From: Salipiger bermudensis
GTDB lineage: Bacteria; Pseudomonadota; Alphaproteobacteria; Rhodobacterales; Rhodobacteraceae
DNA length: 64,000 nt
NCBI RefSeq assembly: GCF_020171625.1
Contig: NZ_JAIUZY010000001.1
Location: 665,267-729,266 of the forward strand
Reading direction: 5' to 3'
The translations under genes and the position numbers were made by a program. This document shows positions 24,130 to 33,429 of the stretch, one piece after another (position 1 is the stretch's first letter; every line of letters starts with the position of its first letter). Below the pieces are notes generated by a model that was given only the letters and a program-made list of their open reading frames with translations, was not told the DNA's origin and did not search any database.

Positions 24130-24846
24130 TCAGTCGGGCCGCGCCAGCACCAGCTCGTAGGCGATGCGCTCCGGCGCCTGCCGCCAGAGCGCGACCTCCT
24201 GCGCGCAGGCGTCGAGCACCGCCGTCATCGCCGGGGTGGCGTCGTCGCGCAGGGCCGCGATCTCGCGCGTCAGCCCCTCGTAATAGGCCTGCCACGGCGC
24301 GCCGATGAGCAGCCGCGTGTCGAGCACCTCGAAGCCGGCCTCGGCCACCTGAGCCCGCAGCCCCTCACGATCGGGAAGCGCCGGTTCGGCGATCCAGAAG
24401 TCCCGCACCGCCTGCGGCTCGTCATCCCCGAGGAACACGCCCTGCGAGAAGGCCACGACCCCGCCCGGAGCCAGCGCGCCGCGCCAGGCCTGCAGCCCCT
24501 CGGTCACGCCGAGGAAATAGATCGCGCCCGCCGACCAGATCAGGTCGTACGGCCCCTCGAGCTCGGCCATGTCGCCCACCTGCAGGCTGGCATTGGGCAG
24601 ATCCCCCAGCCGCGCCTGCCCGGCCTCGATGAAGGCCGGCACCGCGTCGATCCCGACGACCTGCGCCTCGGGCAGCGCCCGCGCCAGCGTCACCGTGTCC
24701 GCCCCGGTGCCGCAGCCCGCATCGCAGACCCGCAGCTCCCCCGAGAGGCCAAGCCGGCCAAGCGCCCAGAGCACATCTTCGGGCGTGCCGGGGCCCTGCC
24801 GGTCGAGCCGGCTGTAAAGCGTCAGAAACTCAGGCGGCAGTTCCAT
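24130..24846 (-). CDS. Class I SAM-dependent methyltransferase
   Basis: This 238-aa protein has the AdoMet-binding motif I VCDAGCGTGADT near residue 45, motif II ending VVGIDAVPAFIEAG and motif III near DLIWSAGAIYFLG. The C-terminal third carries the substrate part (FWIAEPALPDREGLRAQV). It overlaps the end of cimA by 17 bases, so the two are translationally linked. The start at 24846 (MELPPEF) is preferred to the upstream 24864 because a shorter overlap is more usual. The substrate is unknown. Neighbouring cimA suggests no specific link. Confidence 0.85.
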   Translation of the reverse strand: MELPPEFLTLYSRLDRQGPGTPEDVLWALGRLGLSGELRVCDAGCGTGADTVTLARALPEAQVVGIDAVPAFIEAGQARLGDLPNASLQVGDMAELEGPYDLIWSAGAIYFLGVTEGLQAWRGALAPGGVVAFSQGVFLGDDEPQAVRDFWIAEPALPDREGLRAQVAEAGFEVLDTRLLIGAPWQAYYEGLTREIAALRDDATPAMTAVLDACAQEVALWRQAPERIAYELVLARPD

Positions 24847-26467
24847 CGCGCCCGTCCTCCCCACAATCGCGGATGAGCTTCCAGCGCACCGCGTCGAGCA
24901 GCGCCTCGAAGGACGCGTCCACTATGTTGGCGCTGACCCCAACGGTCTGCCAGCGCCGCCCCGAGCCGTCCTGGCTGTCGATGATGACCCGCGTCACCGC
25001 CTCGGTGCCGCCCTGTGTGATGCGCACCTTGAAATCCACCAGCCGCATGTCGTCGATCACCGCCTGGTACGGCCCCAGATCCTTGGCCAGCGCCTTGGCC
25101 AGCGCGTTGACGGGACCGCGGTCGAAGCCGGCATTGTCGAGGCTGTCCGAGACCGAGAGCTTCTTCTCGCCGTCGACCTTCACGACCACCACCGCTTCCG
25201 AGAGCGACACCATCTGGTCGTACTTGTTCTTGCGCCGCTCGATGGTGACCCGGTAGCGCTTGACCTCGAAGAAATCCGGGCACCGGCCCAGCTCTTCGCG
25301 CGCGAGCATCTCGAAGCTCGCCTGCGCGGTGTCGTAGGTGTAGCCCTCGGCCTCCTGCGTCTTGATCCGCTCGAGGATGCGGGCCAGCGCCGGATCGCCC
25401 TTCTCGACCTCGAGCCCGGCCTCGGCCAGGCGCCGGCGCAGGTTCGACTGCCCGGCCTGGTTCGACATCGGGATCACCCGGCGATTGCCGACCTGCCCGG
25501 GCTCGATATGCTCGTAGGTCGAGGGGTCCTTCAGGATCGCGCTGGCGTGCAACCCCGCCTTATGGGCAAAGGCCGAGGAGCCGACGTAGGGCGCCTGCCG
25601 CATCGGCACGCGGTTGAGGATTTCGTCCAGCATCCGGCTGGTCTGGGTCAGCCGTTCCAGCCCCTCGCGGCTGACGCCGATCTGATAGGCGCTGGCATAG
25701 GGCTCTTTCAGCAGCAGAGTCGGGATGAGCGAGGTGAGGTTGGCATTGCCGCAGCGCTCGCCGAGGCCGTTGAGCGTGCCCTGGATCTGGCGCACCCCGG
25801 CATCTACCGCCGCCAGCGTCGTGGCCACAGCGGTCTCGGTGTCGTTGTGGGTGTGGATCCCCAGCCGGTCGCCGGGGATGCCGCCTTCGATCACCGCGCG
25901 CACGATGCCATGCGCCTCGTGCGGCAGCGTGCCGCCATTGGTGTCGCAGAGCACGATCCAGCGCGCCCCGGCCTCGAGCGCCGCGCGCAGGCACGAGAGC
26001 GCATAGTCCGGGTTGGCCTTCCAGCCGTCGAAGAAATGCTCCGCGTCGAACAGCGCTTCGCGGCCCTGCCGGACGATATGCGCCACCGAGGCGCGGATGT
26101 TCTCGACATTCTCGTCGAGGCCGATCCCCAGCGCCGCGGTGACGTGGTAATCATGCGTCTTGCCGACAAGGCAGACCGACTGCGTGCCGGCGTTCAGCAC
26201 CGCCGCCAGAACGTCGTCATTCTCCGCCGAGCGCCCGGCCCGCTTGGTCATGCCGAAGGCGGTCAGCACCGCCCGCGTCGCGCCGACCTCGTCGAAGAAG
26301 GCCGAATCCGTCGGGTTCGCCCCGGGCCAGCCGCCCTCGATGTAGTCCACGCCCAGATCATCCAGCGCCGCAGCGATGCGCAGCTTCTCGGCGGTCGAGA
26401 ACTGCACGCCCTGCGTCTGCTGCCCGTCGCGCAGCGTGGTGTCGTAAAGATACAGCTTCTCCGCCAT
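24830..26467 (-). CDS. cimA: (R)-citramalate synthase
   Basis: Condenses pyruvate with acetyl-CoA to citramalate, the first step of the threonine-independent route to isoleucine. The 545-aa protein has the HMGL-like TIM barrel: DTTLRDGQQTQG near residue 10, HTHNDTETA in the active site and LNGLGERCGNANL. A C-terminal LeuA-type allosteric domain (residues about 400-520) points to isoleucine feedback. Alternative: a 2-isopropylmalate synthase-type paralogue, but the sequence pattern fits CimA better. The ATG at 26467 is preferred to the GTG at 26470. Confidence 0.92.
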   Translation of the reverse strand: MAEKLYLYDTTLRDGQQTQGVQFSTAEKLRIAAALDDLGVDYIEGGWPGANPTDSAFFDEVGATRAVLTAFGMTKRAGRSAENDDVLAAVLNAGTQSVCLVGKTHDYHVTAALGIGLDENVENIRASVAHIVRQGREALFDAEHFFDGWKANPDYALSCLRAALEAGARWIVLCDTNGGTLPHEAHGIVRAVIEGGIPGDRLGIHTHNDTETAVATTLAAVDAGVRQIQGTLNGLGERCGNANLTSLIPTLLLKEPYASAYQIGVSREGLERLTQTSRMLDEILNRVPMRQAPYVGSSAFAHKAGLHASAILKDPSTYEHIEPGQVGNRRVIPMSNQAGQSNLRRRLAEAGLEVEKGDPALARILERIKTQEAEGYTYDTAQASFEMLAREELGRCPDFFEVKRYRVTIERRKNKYDQMVSLSEAVVVVKVDGEKKLSVSDSLDNAGFDRGPVNALAKALAKDLGPYQAVIDDMRLVDFKVRITQGGTEAVTRVIIDSQDGSGRRWQTVGVSANIVDASFEALLDAVRWKLIRDCGEDGRDGTAA

Positions 26468-26477
26468 CACCGCGCCC

Positions 26478-26572
26478 CTGCTTCTTCTGGCTCGAAATAT
26501 CCTCGGGGGGGCTCGGCTTGCCCGAGCGGGGGGCAGACAGCCCCCCTCCCGCGCCTTTCACAGGCCCATGCA
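26478..26572. repeat. REP-like palindromic element between cimA and cysS
   Basis: It begins TGGCTCGAAATATCCTCGGGG and then has two hairpins, GGCTCGG-CTTG-CCCGAGC and GGGGGGC-AGACA-GCCCCCC. It belongs with the elements at 20,513 and 63,812. It fills the gap after the cysS stop. Confidence 0.6.
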
Positions 26573-26582
26573 TCAGAGGTCA

Positions 26583-27962
26583 TCACAGCCCCTCCAGCTT
26601 GGCCGCATCGAACCCGGCCCCGGGCAGAAGCTCCACCCCGGCCTTCGACATGCGGACCTCGACCCCGGCCTCGACGAGCGCCGCCTTCATCCGGTCGACC
26701 TCGGAGAAATCCTTGCTCTCCATCGCCGCGGCCCGCACCGCCGCGAGCCTGTCGGCCAGCGCCGAGAGATCCACCGAGACCTCGGCCCAGCCCCCCATTT
26801 CGGGCGTCAGCAGTCCCAGCAGCCCGGCCCCGGCCTTCAGCCCGGCCAGATCGCCACCAGAGGCCAGCTTGTGCAGCTCCGCGATGGCCCCCGCGGTGTT
26901 GAGGTCATCCGCCAGCACCGCCAGCACGCTCTCCGGCACCGCGCCCGGCTCGACATCCGCGACCATGCCGCGCCACTTGCGCAGCGTGGCCTCAGCCTCG
27001 CGGGCCTTCTCAGAGGTCCAGTCCATCGGCTTGCGGTAATGCGTCGAGAGCATCACGAAGCGGATCACCTCGCCCGGCACGCCGGCCTGCCCGTCATGGC
27101 CCTCGAGCAGGTCATGCACGGTGAAGAAGTTGCCCAGGGACTTGGACATCTTCTTGCCCTCGACCTGCAGCATCTCGTTGTGCAGCCAGACCTTGGCGAA
27201 GCCGCCCTCGGGATGGGCGCAGCAGCTCTGGGCGATCTCGTTCTCGTGGTGCGGGAACATCAGGTCGTTGCCGCCGCCGTGGATGTCGAAGCTCGCGCCC
27301 AGAAGCTCATAGCTCATCGCCGAGCACTCGATATGCCAGCCCGGACGGCCCCGGCCCCACGGGCTGTCCCAGCCCGGCAGTTCGGGCTCGGAGGGCTTCC
27401 ACAGCACGAAATCCATCGGGTTGCGCTTGTAGGGCGCGACCTCGACCCGGGCACCGGCGATCATGTCGTCGACCGAGCGGCCCGAGAGCCCACCATAGGC
27501 CTTGTAGCTCTCGACCGCGAACAGCACGTGGCCCTCCGCCTCGTAGGCGTGGCCCTTGTCGATCAGGTCGGCGATCATCGCGATCATCTGGCCGATGAAC
27601 TCGGTGGCGCGTGGCATGTGGGTGGGCTCCATCACGCCCACCGCCGCCATGTCGTCGAGATACCACTGCGTGGTCTCGGCGGTGATCTCGCCGATGCTGC
27701 GCCCGCTGGCCTTGGCGCGGGCGTTGATCTTGTCGTCCACGTCCGTGAAGTTGCGCACGTAGGTCACCTGCTCCGCCCCGTAGACCTGCCGCATCAGCCG
27801 GAACAGCACGTCGAAGACGATGGCCGGGCGCGCGTTGCCAAGATGCGCGCGGTCATAGACCGTCGGGCCGCAGACATAGATCCGCACGTTGTCCGGGTCG
27901 ATGGGCTCGAAGAGCTCCTTCTTCCGGGTCCGGGAATTGGTCAGCCAGATAGGGACGTCCAT
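26583..27962 (-). CDS. cysS: Cysteinyl-tRNA synthetase
   Basis: Class I aminoacyl-tRNA synthetase for cysteine, 459 aa. The HIGH-like motif is AHLGNARPA near residue 39 and the KMSKS motif is [11 protein letters not shown] zinc site is indicated by [16 protein letters not shown] and HENEIAQS. The C-terminal anticodon-binding part is complete. It is a single gene with 210 bp of intergenic sequence before the VOC gene. Nothing is unusual. Confidence 0.97.
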   Translation of the reverse strand: MDVPIWLTNSRTRKKELFEPIDPDNVRIYVCGPTVYDRAHLGNARPAIVFDVLFRLMRQVYGAEQVTYVRNFTDVDDKINARAKASGRSIGEITAETTQWYLDDMAAVGVMEPTHMPRATEFIGQMIAMIADLIDKGHAYEAEGHVLFAVESYKAYGGLSGRSVDDMIAGARVEVAPYKRNPMDFVLWKPSEPELPGWDSPWGRGRPGWHIECSAMSYELLGASFDIHGGGNDLMFPHHENEIAQSCCAHPEGGFAKVWLHNEMLQVEGKKMSKSLGNFFTVHDLLEGHDGQAGVPGEVIRFVMLSTHYRKPMDWTSEKAREAEATLRKWRGMVADVEPGAVPESVLAVLADDLNTAGAIAELHKLASGGDLAGLKAGAGLLGLLTPEMGGWAEVSVDLSALADRLAAVRAAAMESKDFSEVDRMKAALVEAGVEVRMSKAGVELLPGAGFDAAKLEGL

Positions 27963-28170
27963 GGCGCGCTCCTTCGCACGAAGATCGCGGCGGGAGTAGC
28001 AACTTCATTTCTGGATTGGAATAGAAGACCGGCCCGCCGAAGATATCAGCAGGTAATGCAGCAGATCCGAATGAGGTGTGCTTGCTTGGTCATGGCCCGG
28101 TGATACGCCGAAGCGCGGCGCGCGTCCAGCCTTTCCGCCGGACGCGCGCCTTGGCTGCTACAGGCCGGGC

Positions 28171-28551
28171 TCAGGCGTAGCTCACCACCTCGTATTCCAC
28201 CCCGTCGGGGCCGTCGAAATAGAAGCGCCGTCCGGGCTCGTAATCGGCATGGCTGTGCGGCGCGAAGCCCGCCGCCTTCACCCGCGACTCGGTGGCGTCG
28301 AGATCGTCGACCACCAACCCGATATGGTTGAGCCCACCCTGCCGCACGTAGCGCTCGGGGTCGGTGAGGCGCGTGTCGGCGGGGCGATAGAGCGCGAGGT
28401 AGTCGTCCTCGCCGCCCACATGCACCGACCAGCCGTCGCCGATGGCAGGCCCCTGCCAGCGAATGTGCCAGCCGAACAGCTGGCAGAGCAGCCCGGCGGT
28501 GGCGTCGGGGTCGGGGACGGCGATGTTCACGTGTTCAAGTCGGGCGGTCAT
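28171..28551 (-). CDS. VOC superfamily protein (glyoxalase/dioxygenase-like)
   Basis: This 126-aa protein has two beta-alpha-beta-beta-beta units typical of the vicinal-oxygen-chelate fold: HVNIAVPDPDATAGL at the start, NHIGLVVDDLDATESR in the middle and FDGPDGVEYEVV at the end. Metal ligands are likely His7, Glu/Gln in the first unit, His76 and Glu122. The start at 28551 (MTARLEHVN) is the usual one. The substrate is unknown. It stands alone next to a decayed region. Confidence 0.8.
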   Translation of the reverse strand: MTARLEHVNIAVPDPDATAGLLCQLFGWHIRWQGPAIGDGWSVHVGGEDDYLALYRPADTRLTDPERYVRQGGLNHIGLVVDDLDATESRVKAAGFAPHSHADYEPGRRFYFDGPDGVEYEVVSYA

Positions 28552-28718
28552 GTCGGGCTCCTTGCTGCCTCTTGATCTGATGGCAGGCAGGATCCGACCT
28601 CGAGTGCGGTTGAGGTCAAACGGAAAGTTTCTTTCAGCTGCGCGCACTTGCGTGCCCCGAGGCTCCTCCAGCCCCGACACCCGAACGCCGCCGCAGCGCG
28701 CGCCGCACCGGCCAGAGT

Positions 28719-28935
28719 TCAAGACGCGCCGCCGATGCTCTGCAGCATGACCAGATGCTCGCCCGACAGAGCCGCCCACGATGCGCTCGCTCTGCATCAG
28801 TATCCTGACCCGCGCCGGATCTCGCCGCGCGTAGGCCCACGCCAGCGCCGCCAGAGACAGCTCCCACCTGTGCCCCGGTTTCCAGCGGGCGGACCCGCAG
28901 ACCTAATCCGTCGCCGTGGCCAGCACCATGCCCCG
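28719..28935 (-). pseudogene. Remnant of a degraded protein gene
   Basis: On the minus strand a segment reads RWELSLAALAWAYARRD, then RVRILMQSERIVGG, and after a one-base shift AALSGEHLVMLQSIGGAS with a stop at 28719. Upstream an in-frame TAG lies at 28903-28905. The composition is protein-like, so this looks like a real gene broken by a stop and a frameshift. The family is not recognised, and the neighbouring stretch up to 29090 also has short protein-like pieces (TLVLADFGRLWGFCWVPA). Confidence 0.4.
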
Positions 28936-29098
28936 CGCTCACGGCGGCCCGTGATCGACCATCGCCCGCGCCGGCACCCAGCAAAAACCCCAGAGCCGCC
29001 CGAAGTCGGCCAGCACCAGCGTGGCGATTGCGGTGCTGCGATCCCGTGTCATGTGCGCAGTCTCGCAAGCCCGGCCCCGCCGCCAGCCGTACCATGTG

Positions 29099-29132
29099 AA
29101 AACGGGCGGGACCGATGCTTCGGCCCCGCCCG
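29099..29132 (-). terminator. Terminator of the fabF-mltG operon
   Basis: On the minus strand CGGGCGGGGCCGA (29120-29132) and TCGGTCCCGCCCG (29103-29115) pair over a short loop and are followed by TTTT (plus A's at 29099-29102). It lies about 50 bp after the mltG stop. Confidence 0.75.
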
Positions 29133-29180
29133 CTTGGGTGTCGTGTGGTGAGGCTCCGGGCAGATCCGCCCAGCCCTACC

Positions 29181-30341
29181 TTACTGGTTGGCGCGCTCCG
29201 CCTCGAGGCGGCGATAGGCCGCCACGTTGGCGTTGTGCTCGTCCAGCGTGGTTGCGAAATTATGCCCGTCCGCCGGATCGAGGGTCTTTGCCACGAAGTA
29301 GAGGTAATCGCTCTCTTCCGGGTTCAGCGCCGCCTCGATGCTGGCGCGGCCCGGGTTGGCGATCGGCGTCGGCGGCAAACCCGCGATCACGTAGGTGTTG
29401 TAGGGCGTATCGGCGCGCAGCTCGGACTGGCGGATGCCACGGCCCAGCACACCCTGACCGTTGGTGATGCCGTAGATCACCGTGGGGTCGGTCTGCAGGC
29501 GCATCCCGCGTTCGAGCCGGTTGACGAAGACGCTTGCCACCAAGGGACGCTCTTCGGCGCCGCCGGTCTCCTTCTCGACGATCGATGCCATGGTCAGAGC
29601 TTCGATCGGATCGTCGTAGGGAAGGTCGTCGGCCCGGTTCTGCCAGGCCGCCTCGAGGATCAGCTCCTGCGCTTCCTCCATGCGCTGCAGCAGCGCCGCG
29701 CGGCTGTCGCCCTTGGAGATCTCGTAGCTGTCCGGTGCAAGGCTGCCCTCGCTCGGGACCTCGGCCACCTCGCCCTCGAGAATGTCGACCTGCCCAAGCT
29801 CCTGGACCACCTGCCAGCTCGTCACACCCTCGGCCAGTGCGACACGGAAGCGGGTGCCGACATCGTCGCGGAAGGCGGCATATTCGACGGGGGCATCCTC
29901 GGCCGGATCGAACTCGAGCACTGCCTCGTAGCGGCCCGCTTCCGGGTCGAGCTCGCGCACCTGCACCTCGGCGCTGTTGACGCCGATGCGGTAGACCACC
30001 TCGGTGCCGCAGGTCGACGCCCCGCCACGGGTGACGATGTCGACGATCTCGGTCATCGAGGCGTGCTCGGGCACGAGGAACGAGCCGGCCTTCAGCTGGC
30101 TCGTCTTGTCGGTGTACTGGGCCCCGAGCCGGAAGATCGTGCCCGACGAAATCGCCCCCTGCGTCTCGAGATCGCCCGAGACACGGGTGAAATTGCTGCC
30201 GCTGCGGACCTGCAGGCAGATCGGCGCGTCAAGCGGCCCCTCGGCGGCGTACTCGTTCTGCGCCCAGAGCAGCACGCCGCCCATGAGGAAGACGAGCACG
30301 ACCAGGAAGGTCAACGCGTTGGAGGCGATGTTTCGCCACAT
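29181..30341 (-). CDS. mltG: Endolytic murein transglycosylase MltG
   Basis: Inner-membrane enzyme that cuts growing glycan strands and so sets their length. The 386-aa protein has an N-terminal membrane segment (residues about 8-27) and the YceG core with the catalytic Glu in TMASIVEKETG and the conserved QTDPTVIYG and LPPTPIANPG segments. It lies 1 bp after fabF, a conserved alphaproteobacterial pairing. The length fits the family. Confidence 0.95.
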   Translation of the reverse strand: MWRNIASNALTFLVVLVFLMGGVLLWAQNEYAAEGPLDAPICLQVRSGSNFTRVSGDLETQGAISSGTIFRLGAQYTDKTSQLKAGSFLVPEHASMTEIVDIVTRGGASTCGTEVVYRIGVNSAEVQVRELDPEAGRYEAVLEFDPAEDAPVEYAAFRDDVGTRFRVALAEGVTSWQVVQELGQVDILEGEVAEVPSEGSLAPDSYEISKGDSRAALLQRMEEAQELILEAAWQNRADDLPYDDPIEALTMASIVEKETGGAEERPLVASVFVNRLERGMRLQTDPTVIYGITNGQGVLGRGIRQSELRADTPYNTYVIAGLPPTPIANPGRASIEAALNPEESDYLYFVAKTLDPADGHNFATTLDEHNANVAAYRRLEAERANQ

Positions 30342-30342
30342 G

Positions 30343-31599
30343 TCAGTCGACCTTTCCGAAGATCACGCTCGCGTTGGTGCCGCCGAAGCCGAAGGAGTTC
30401 GACAGCGCGTAGCTCACCTTGCGCGCGCGCTTGGCATTGGGGGCGAGGTCGATCGGGGTCTCGACCGCCGGGTTGTCGAGGTTGATGGTCGGCGGTGCGA
30501 CCTGATCGCGGATCGCGAGGATCGAGAAGATCGCCTCGATGGCCCCGGCGGCGCCCAGCAGGTGGCCGGTGGCCGACTTGGTCGACGACATGGTCACGTT
30601 GGAGGCGTGCTCGCCCAGCAGCTTCTCGACCGCGCCAAGCTCGATCGTGTCGGCCATGGTCGAGGTGCCGTGGGCGTTGATGTAGTCGATCTGGCTCGGC
30701 TCGAGGCCCGCCGATTTCAGCGCCGCGCCCATCGAGCGCAGCGCGCCGTCGCCATCCTCGGAGGGCGCGGTGATGTGGTAGGCGTCGCCCGACAGGCCGT
30801 AGCCCAGCACCTCGGCATAGATCTTGGCGCCGCGGGCCTTGGCGTGCTCGTATTCCTCGAGCACCACGATGCCCGCGCCCTCGCCCATGACAAAGCCGTC
30901 GCGGTCGGCATCATAGGGGCGCGAAGCCTTCTGCGGATCGTCGGCGCGCTTGGTCGAGAGCGCCTTGCAGGCGTTGAAGCCCGCGATGCCGATCTTGCAG
31001 ATCGCCGCCTCGGCGCCGCCGGCGACCATCACGTCGGCATCGCCGTACTTGATCAGGCGCATCGCGTCGCCGATGGCGTGGGCGCCGGTCGAGCAGGCCG
31101 TGACGACCGAGTGGTTCGGGCCCTTGAAACCGTACTTGATCGACACCTGACCCGAGATCAGGTTGATCAGCGCGCCGGGCACGAAGAACGGCGACACGCG
31201 GCGCGGGCCCTTCTGCTCCATCATCACGGCGGTGTTGGCGATCGAGTTGAGGCCACCGATGCCCGAGCCGATCAGAACGCCGGTGCGCTCGAGATCTTCC
31301 TTCTCGGTCGGGGTCCAGCCGGAATCCTCGACCGCCTGCTGGGCGGCTGCGAGACCGAAGAGGATGAAGGTGTCGACCTTGCGCTGTTCCTTCGGCTCCA
31401 TGTAGGTGTTGGCGTTGAACTCACCCTCACCCTCGCCCAGCGGCACTTCGCAGGCATAGGTGGTTGCCAGCCCCTCGGGATCGAACCCGGTGATCGGCCC
31501 GGCGCCCGACTGACCGTCGAGAATCCGTTCCCAGCTCTTTTCGACACCATCGGCCAGCGGCGTCACAAGCCCCAGCCCGGTAACCACAACGCGACGCAT
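30343..31599 (-). CDS. fabF: Beta-ketoacyl-ACP synthase II (FabF)
   Basis: Elongating condensing enzyme of fatty-acid synthesis, 418 aa. The active-site triad is Cys in VVTACSTGAHAI, His in NAHGTSTM and His in SATGHLLGAAG. FabF normally has acpP directly upstream in this group, but here the upstream neighbour is a glycosyltransferase-like gene, so acpP must be elsewhere. The start at 31599 (MRRVVVTGLG) is the family start. The gene is 1 bp from mltG and shares its transcript. Confidence 0.96.
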   Translation of the reverse strand: MRRVVVTGLGLVTPLADGVEKSWERILDGQSGAGPITGFDPEGLATTYACEVPLGEGEGEFNANTYMEPKEQRKVDTFILFGLAAAQQAVEDSGWTPTEKEDLERTGVLIGSGIGGLNSIANTAVMMEQKGPRRVSPFFVPGALINLISGQVSIKYGFKGPNHSVVTACSTGAHAIGDAMRLIKYGDADVMVAGGAEAAICKIGIAGFNACKALSTKRADDPQKASRPYDADRDGFVMGEGAGIVVLEEYEHAKARGAKIYAEVLGYGLSGDAYHITAPSEDGDGALRSMGAALKSAGLEPSQIDYINAHGTSTMADTIELGAVEKLLGEHASNVTMSSTKSATGHLLGAAGAIEAIFSILAIRDQVAPPTINLDNPAVETPIDLAPNAKRARKVSYALSNSFGFGGTNASVIFGKVD

Positions 31600-31681
31600 T
31601 GCTTGCCCCTTCCTCAGAATTCTTTTCGTGGCCACGCTCTTACCCCGCCCGCCGGGGCGTCGGCAAGGGCATGAGGCCGGT

Positions 31682-32482
31682 TCAGGCCCAGTCCGGGCCG
31701 AGATCCGCCTTCGCCCGCTCGATCCAGTGCTCGCGCAGCCAGTCGCAGGGCTTGGAGTGCCGGATGAAACTGCCGGTCCAGCCCTCGAGCGCGTCGGTCA
31801 TCTTGGGCCGACCGTGAAAGCAGACGACGCGGGCCTCCTCGGGCAGCCGCGGCGCGTGCAGCCAATTGCCCGGGAAGGGATTGCAGTCATACTTGAACGA
31901 CACCACCCAAGGCTCTGGAATGTATTTGAAACAGTCGCGCTCCATCGCCTTGTGGCTGGTGTAGCGCTGCTCCGATCCGCGCGCAGCCTCGACCTCGCGA
32001 TAGGCGTTCGCGGCGATGTCTTCGTAGAGGAATCCGTGCAACGCCGGGTCGAAGCGGAAGACCGAGCCATGCCCGGTGGGACGCCCCTTGCGCTTCTCGG
32101 TCCAGTCATGGCGCATCGCCACCATGCCGGGGGCCATGTCGTGAATTTCGTCAAGGCTGCCGGTGATGACCACATCGATATCGAAGCCGAGGACCGGCCC
32201 CTCGAGATCCGGCACCAGCCCCGGCCGGAACAGGGAGACCTTGCGCATCGCGCCCTGACGGTTGGCGACGGCGAGCGCCGAGGCCATGCGGTCGGCGAAG
32301 GGCTCCACCGGCAGCGGCAGCACCTCGATATCCGGGTGCAGCCCCTCGGCGTGTTCGGTCATGCACATGAAGCGGACCGGACGCGACATGTTGCGGCGCA
32401 CGCCGGAATACAGCCGGTTGACGTATTCCGGGCCGTAGAGCGTGCCCCACTTGATACAGATGATATTGGCGCGATCGGTCAC
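31682..32482 (-). CDS. Glycosyltransferase-like protein
   Basis: This 266-aa protein has a nucleotide-sugar transferase-like core: IKWGTLYGPEYVNRLY at the start, LGFDIDVVITGSLDE, where DIDV looks like the DxD metal motif, and CFHGRPKM near the end. No membrane segment or signal peptide is visible. It resembles cytoplasmic glycosyltransferases of unknown substrate in this order. It is about 80 bp upstream of fabF in the same direction and could share a transcript, but function in lipid synthesis is not implied. Confidence 0.65.
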   Translation of the reverse strand: MTDRANIICIKWGTLYGPEYVNRLYSGVRRNMSRPVRFMCMTEHAEGLHPDIEVLPLPVEPFADRMASALAVANRQGAMRKVSLFRPGLVPDLEGPVLGFDIDVVITGSLDEIHDMAPGMVAMRHDWTEKRKGRPTGHGSVFRFDPALHGFLYEDIAANAYREVEAARGSEQRYTSHKAMERDCFKYIPEPWVVSFKYDCNPFPGNWLHAPRLPEEARVVCFHGRPKMTDALEGWTGSFIRHSKPCDWLREHWIERAKADLGPDWA

Positions 32483-32932
32483 GGACCCCTCCTGTACGGG
32501 TTTGCCCGCGCTTTAGCCGAAACCTCGCGCCGGTGCCATCCCGTTGCGCCCAAGACCGAGCAGAACACCGCCGGACGGGTGGCGCGTCTTTCTTGACCGC
32601 GTTTGTCAGGTCGACCGTTCCCTGACGTTCGTTGGCGCGCTGCCACAAGAATGAGAAGGCAGGCGGCAGCGATGACGGCCACGTGGACCGTCAAGGCGAC
32701 CGCGCCCGACACTGCCCCAGCCCCTACGTGTAGACTCTCGGCCGCTCCGGCAAGGCTGCAGAGCGCTCGAGGGCCGCGTCGGGGCCCTATCGCAGAACGC
32801 AAGCGCGCGACGGAGGCGACAGGGCGAAGACCGCGTGAAGATCGGCGATGCCAGCCGCCAGCCGGGCCACCGCGCTAACCGAGGCCGCCGACCCCGCATC
32901 CCGGCAAGATCATGCCGGCGTCGAATAAAGCA

Positions 32933-32961
32933 TTGGCATTGGCGCGAAAGCAGTCTAAGAA
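32933..32961 (+). promoter_or_regulatory. Possible promoter of the cold-shock gene; region 32483-33087
   Basis: TTGGCA (32933-32938) and TAAGAA (32956-32961) lie 17 bp apart, giving a leader of about 120 bases before the cold-shock start codon. Long leaders are typical of cold-shock mRNAs. The rest of the 600-bp gap (32483-32930) contains no gene I can support. An AAGGAGG at 32961-32967 precedes a frame at 32982 that does not look like a protein. Confidence 0.35.
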
Positions 32962-33087
32962 AAGGAGGCTTACGTTTTTCTATGTCGACCACTGTCTCCC
33001 TTACACGGCGTTCAGTCTATCGATCCGGACAAGACATTGCCGCGCTACCGCATCCTGCGGGTAGAATTCTTAGAGGAGACCACGGAT

Positions 33088-33294
33088 ATGGCTACTGGCA
33101 CCGTGAAATGGTTCAACACCACCAAAGGCTTCGGCTTCATCGCACCTGACGCAGGCGGCAAAGATGTGTTCGTGCACATCTCGGCTGTCGAGCGCGCTGG
33201 CCTCACCGGCCTGTCGGACGATCAGAAAGTGACCTACGACGTCGAAGCTGGCCGTGACGGCCGCGAGTCGGCGACGAACCTCGCCCTCGCCTAA
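33088..33294 (+). CDS. Cold-shock protein (CspA family)
   Basis: Single cold-shock domain of 68 aa that binds single-stranded RNA or DNA as a chaperone. RNP1 is KGFGFIAP (residues about 13-20) and RNP2 is VFVHISAV. The start at 33088 (MATGTVKWF) follows an AGAGGAG ribosome binding site. Codon use is typical of a highly expressed gene. A strong terminator follows. Confidence 0.95.
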   Translation: MATGTVKWFNTTKGFGFIAPDAGGKDVFVHISAVERAGLTGLSDDQKVTYDVEAGRDGRESATNLALA

Positions 33295-33320
33295 TCGGCG
33301 CAGCGACGCGAAAAAAGAAC

Positions 33321-33351
33321 GCGGTCCTCTTCGGAGGGCCGCGTTTTTTTT
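33321..33351 (+). terminator. Terminator after the cold-shock gene
   Basis: GCGGTCCTC (33321-33329) and GAGGGCCGC (33334-33342) pair with one G-T over a TTCG loop and are followed by G and eight T. Confidence 0.9.
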
Positions 33352-33429
33352 GTGCCTGAGGTTTGCGCCCCGCAGAGCACGGCGCCGGGTCAGACGCGCC
33401 CTGCCGTGGGCAAGGCGCATCGATAAAGA

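Noticed and set aside
32606..32992. Minus-strand frames with a hydrophobic stretch (VALTVHVAVIAAACLLILV) upstream of the cold-shock gene
   Set aside because: No ribosome binding site, the rest is Arg/Pro/Gly-rich shadow sequence, and the region more likely holds the cold-shock promoter and leader.
32982..33149. Plus-strand frame starting MSTTVSLTRRS behind an AAGGAGG
   Set aside because: It runs into the cold-shock gene in the wrong frame and its spacing to the AAGGAGG is too long. It is taken as the 5' leader.
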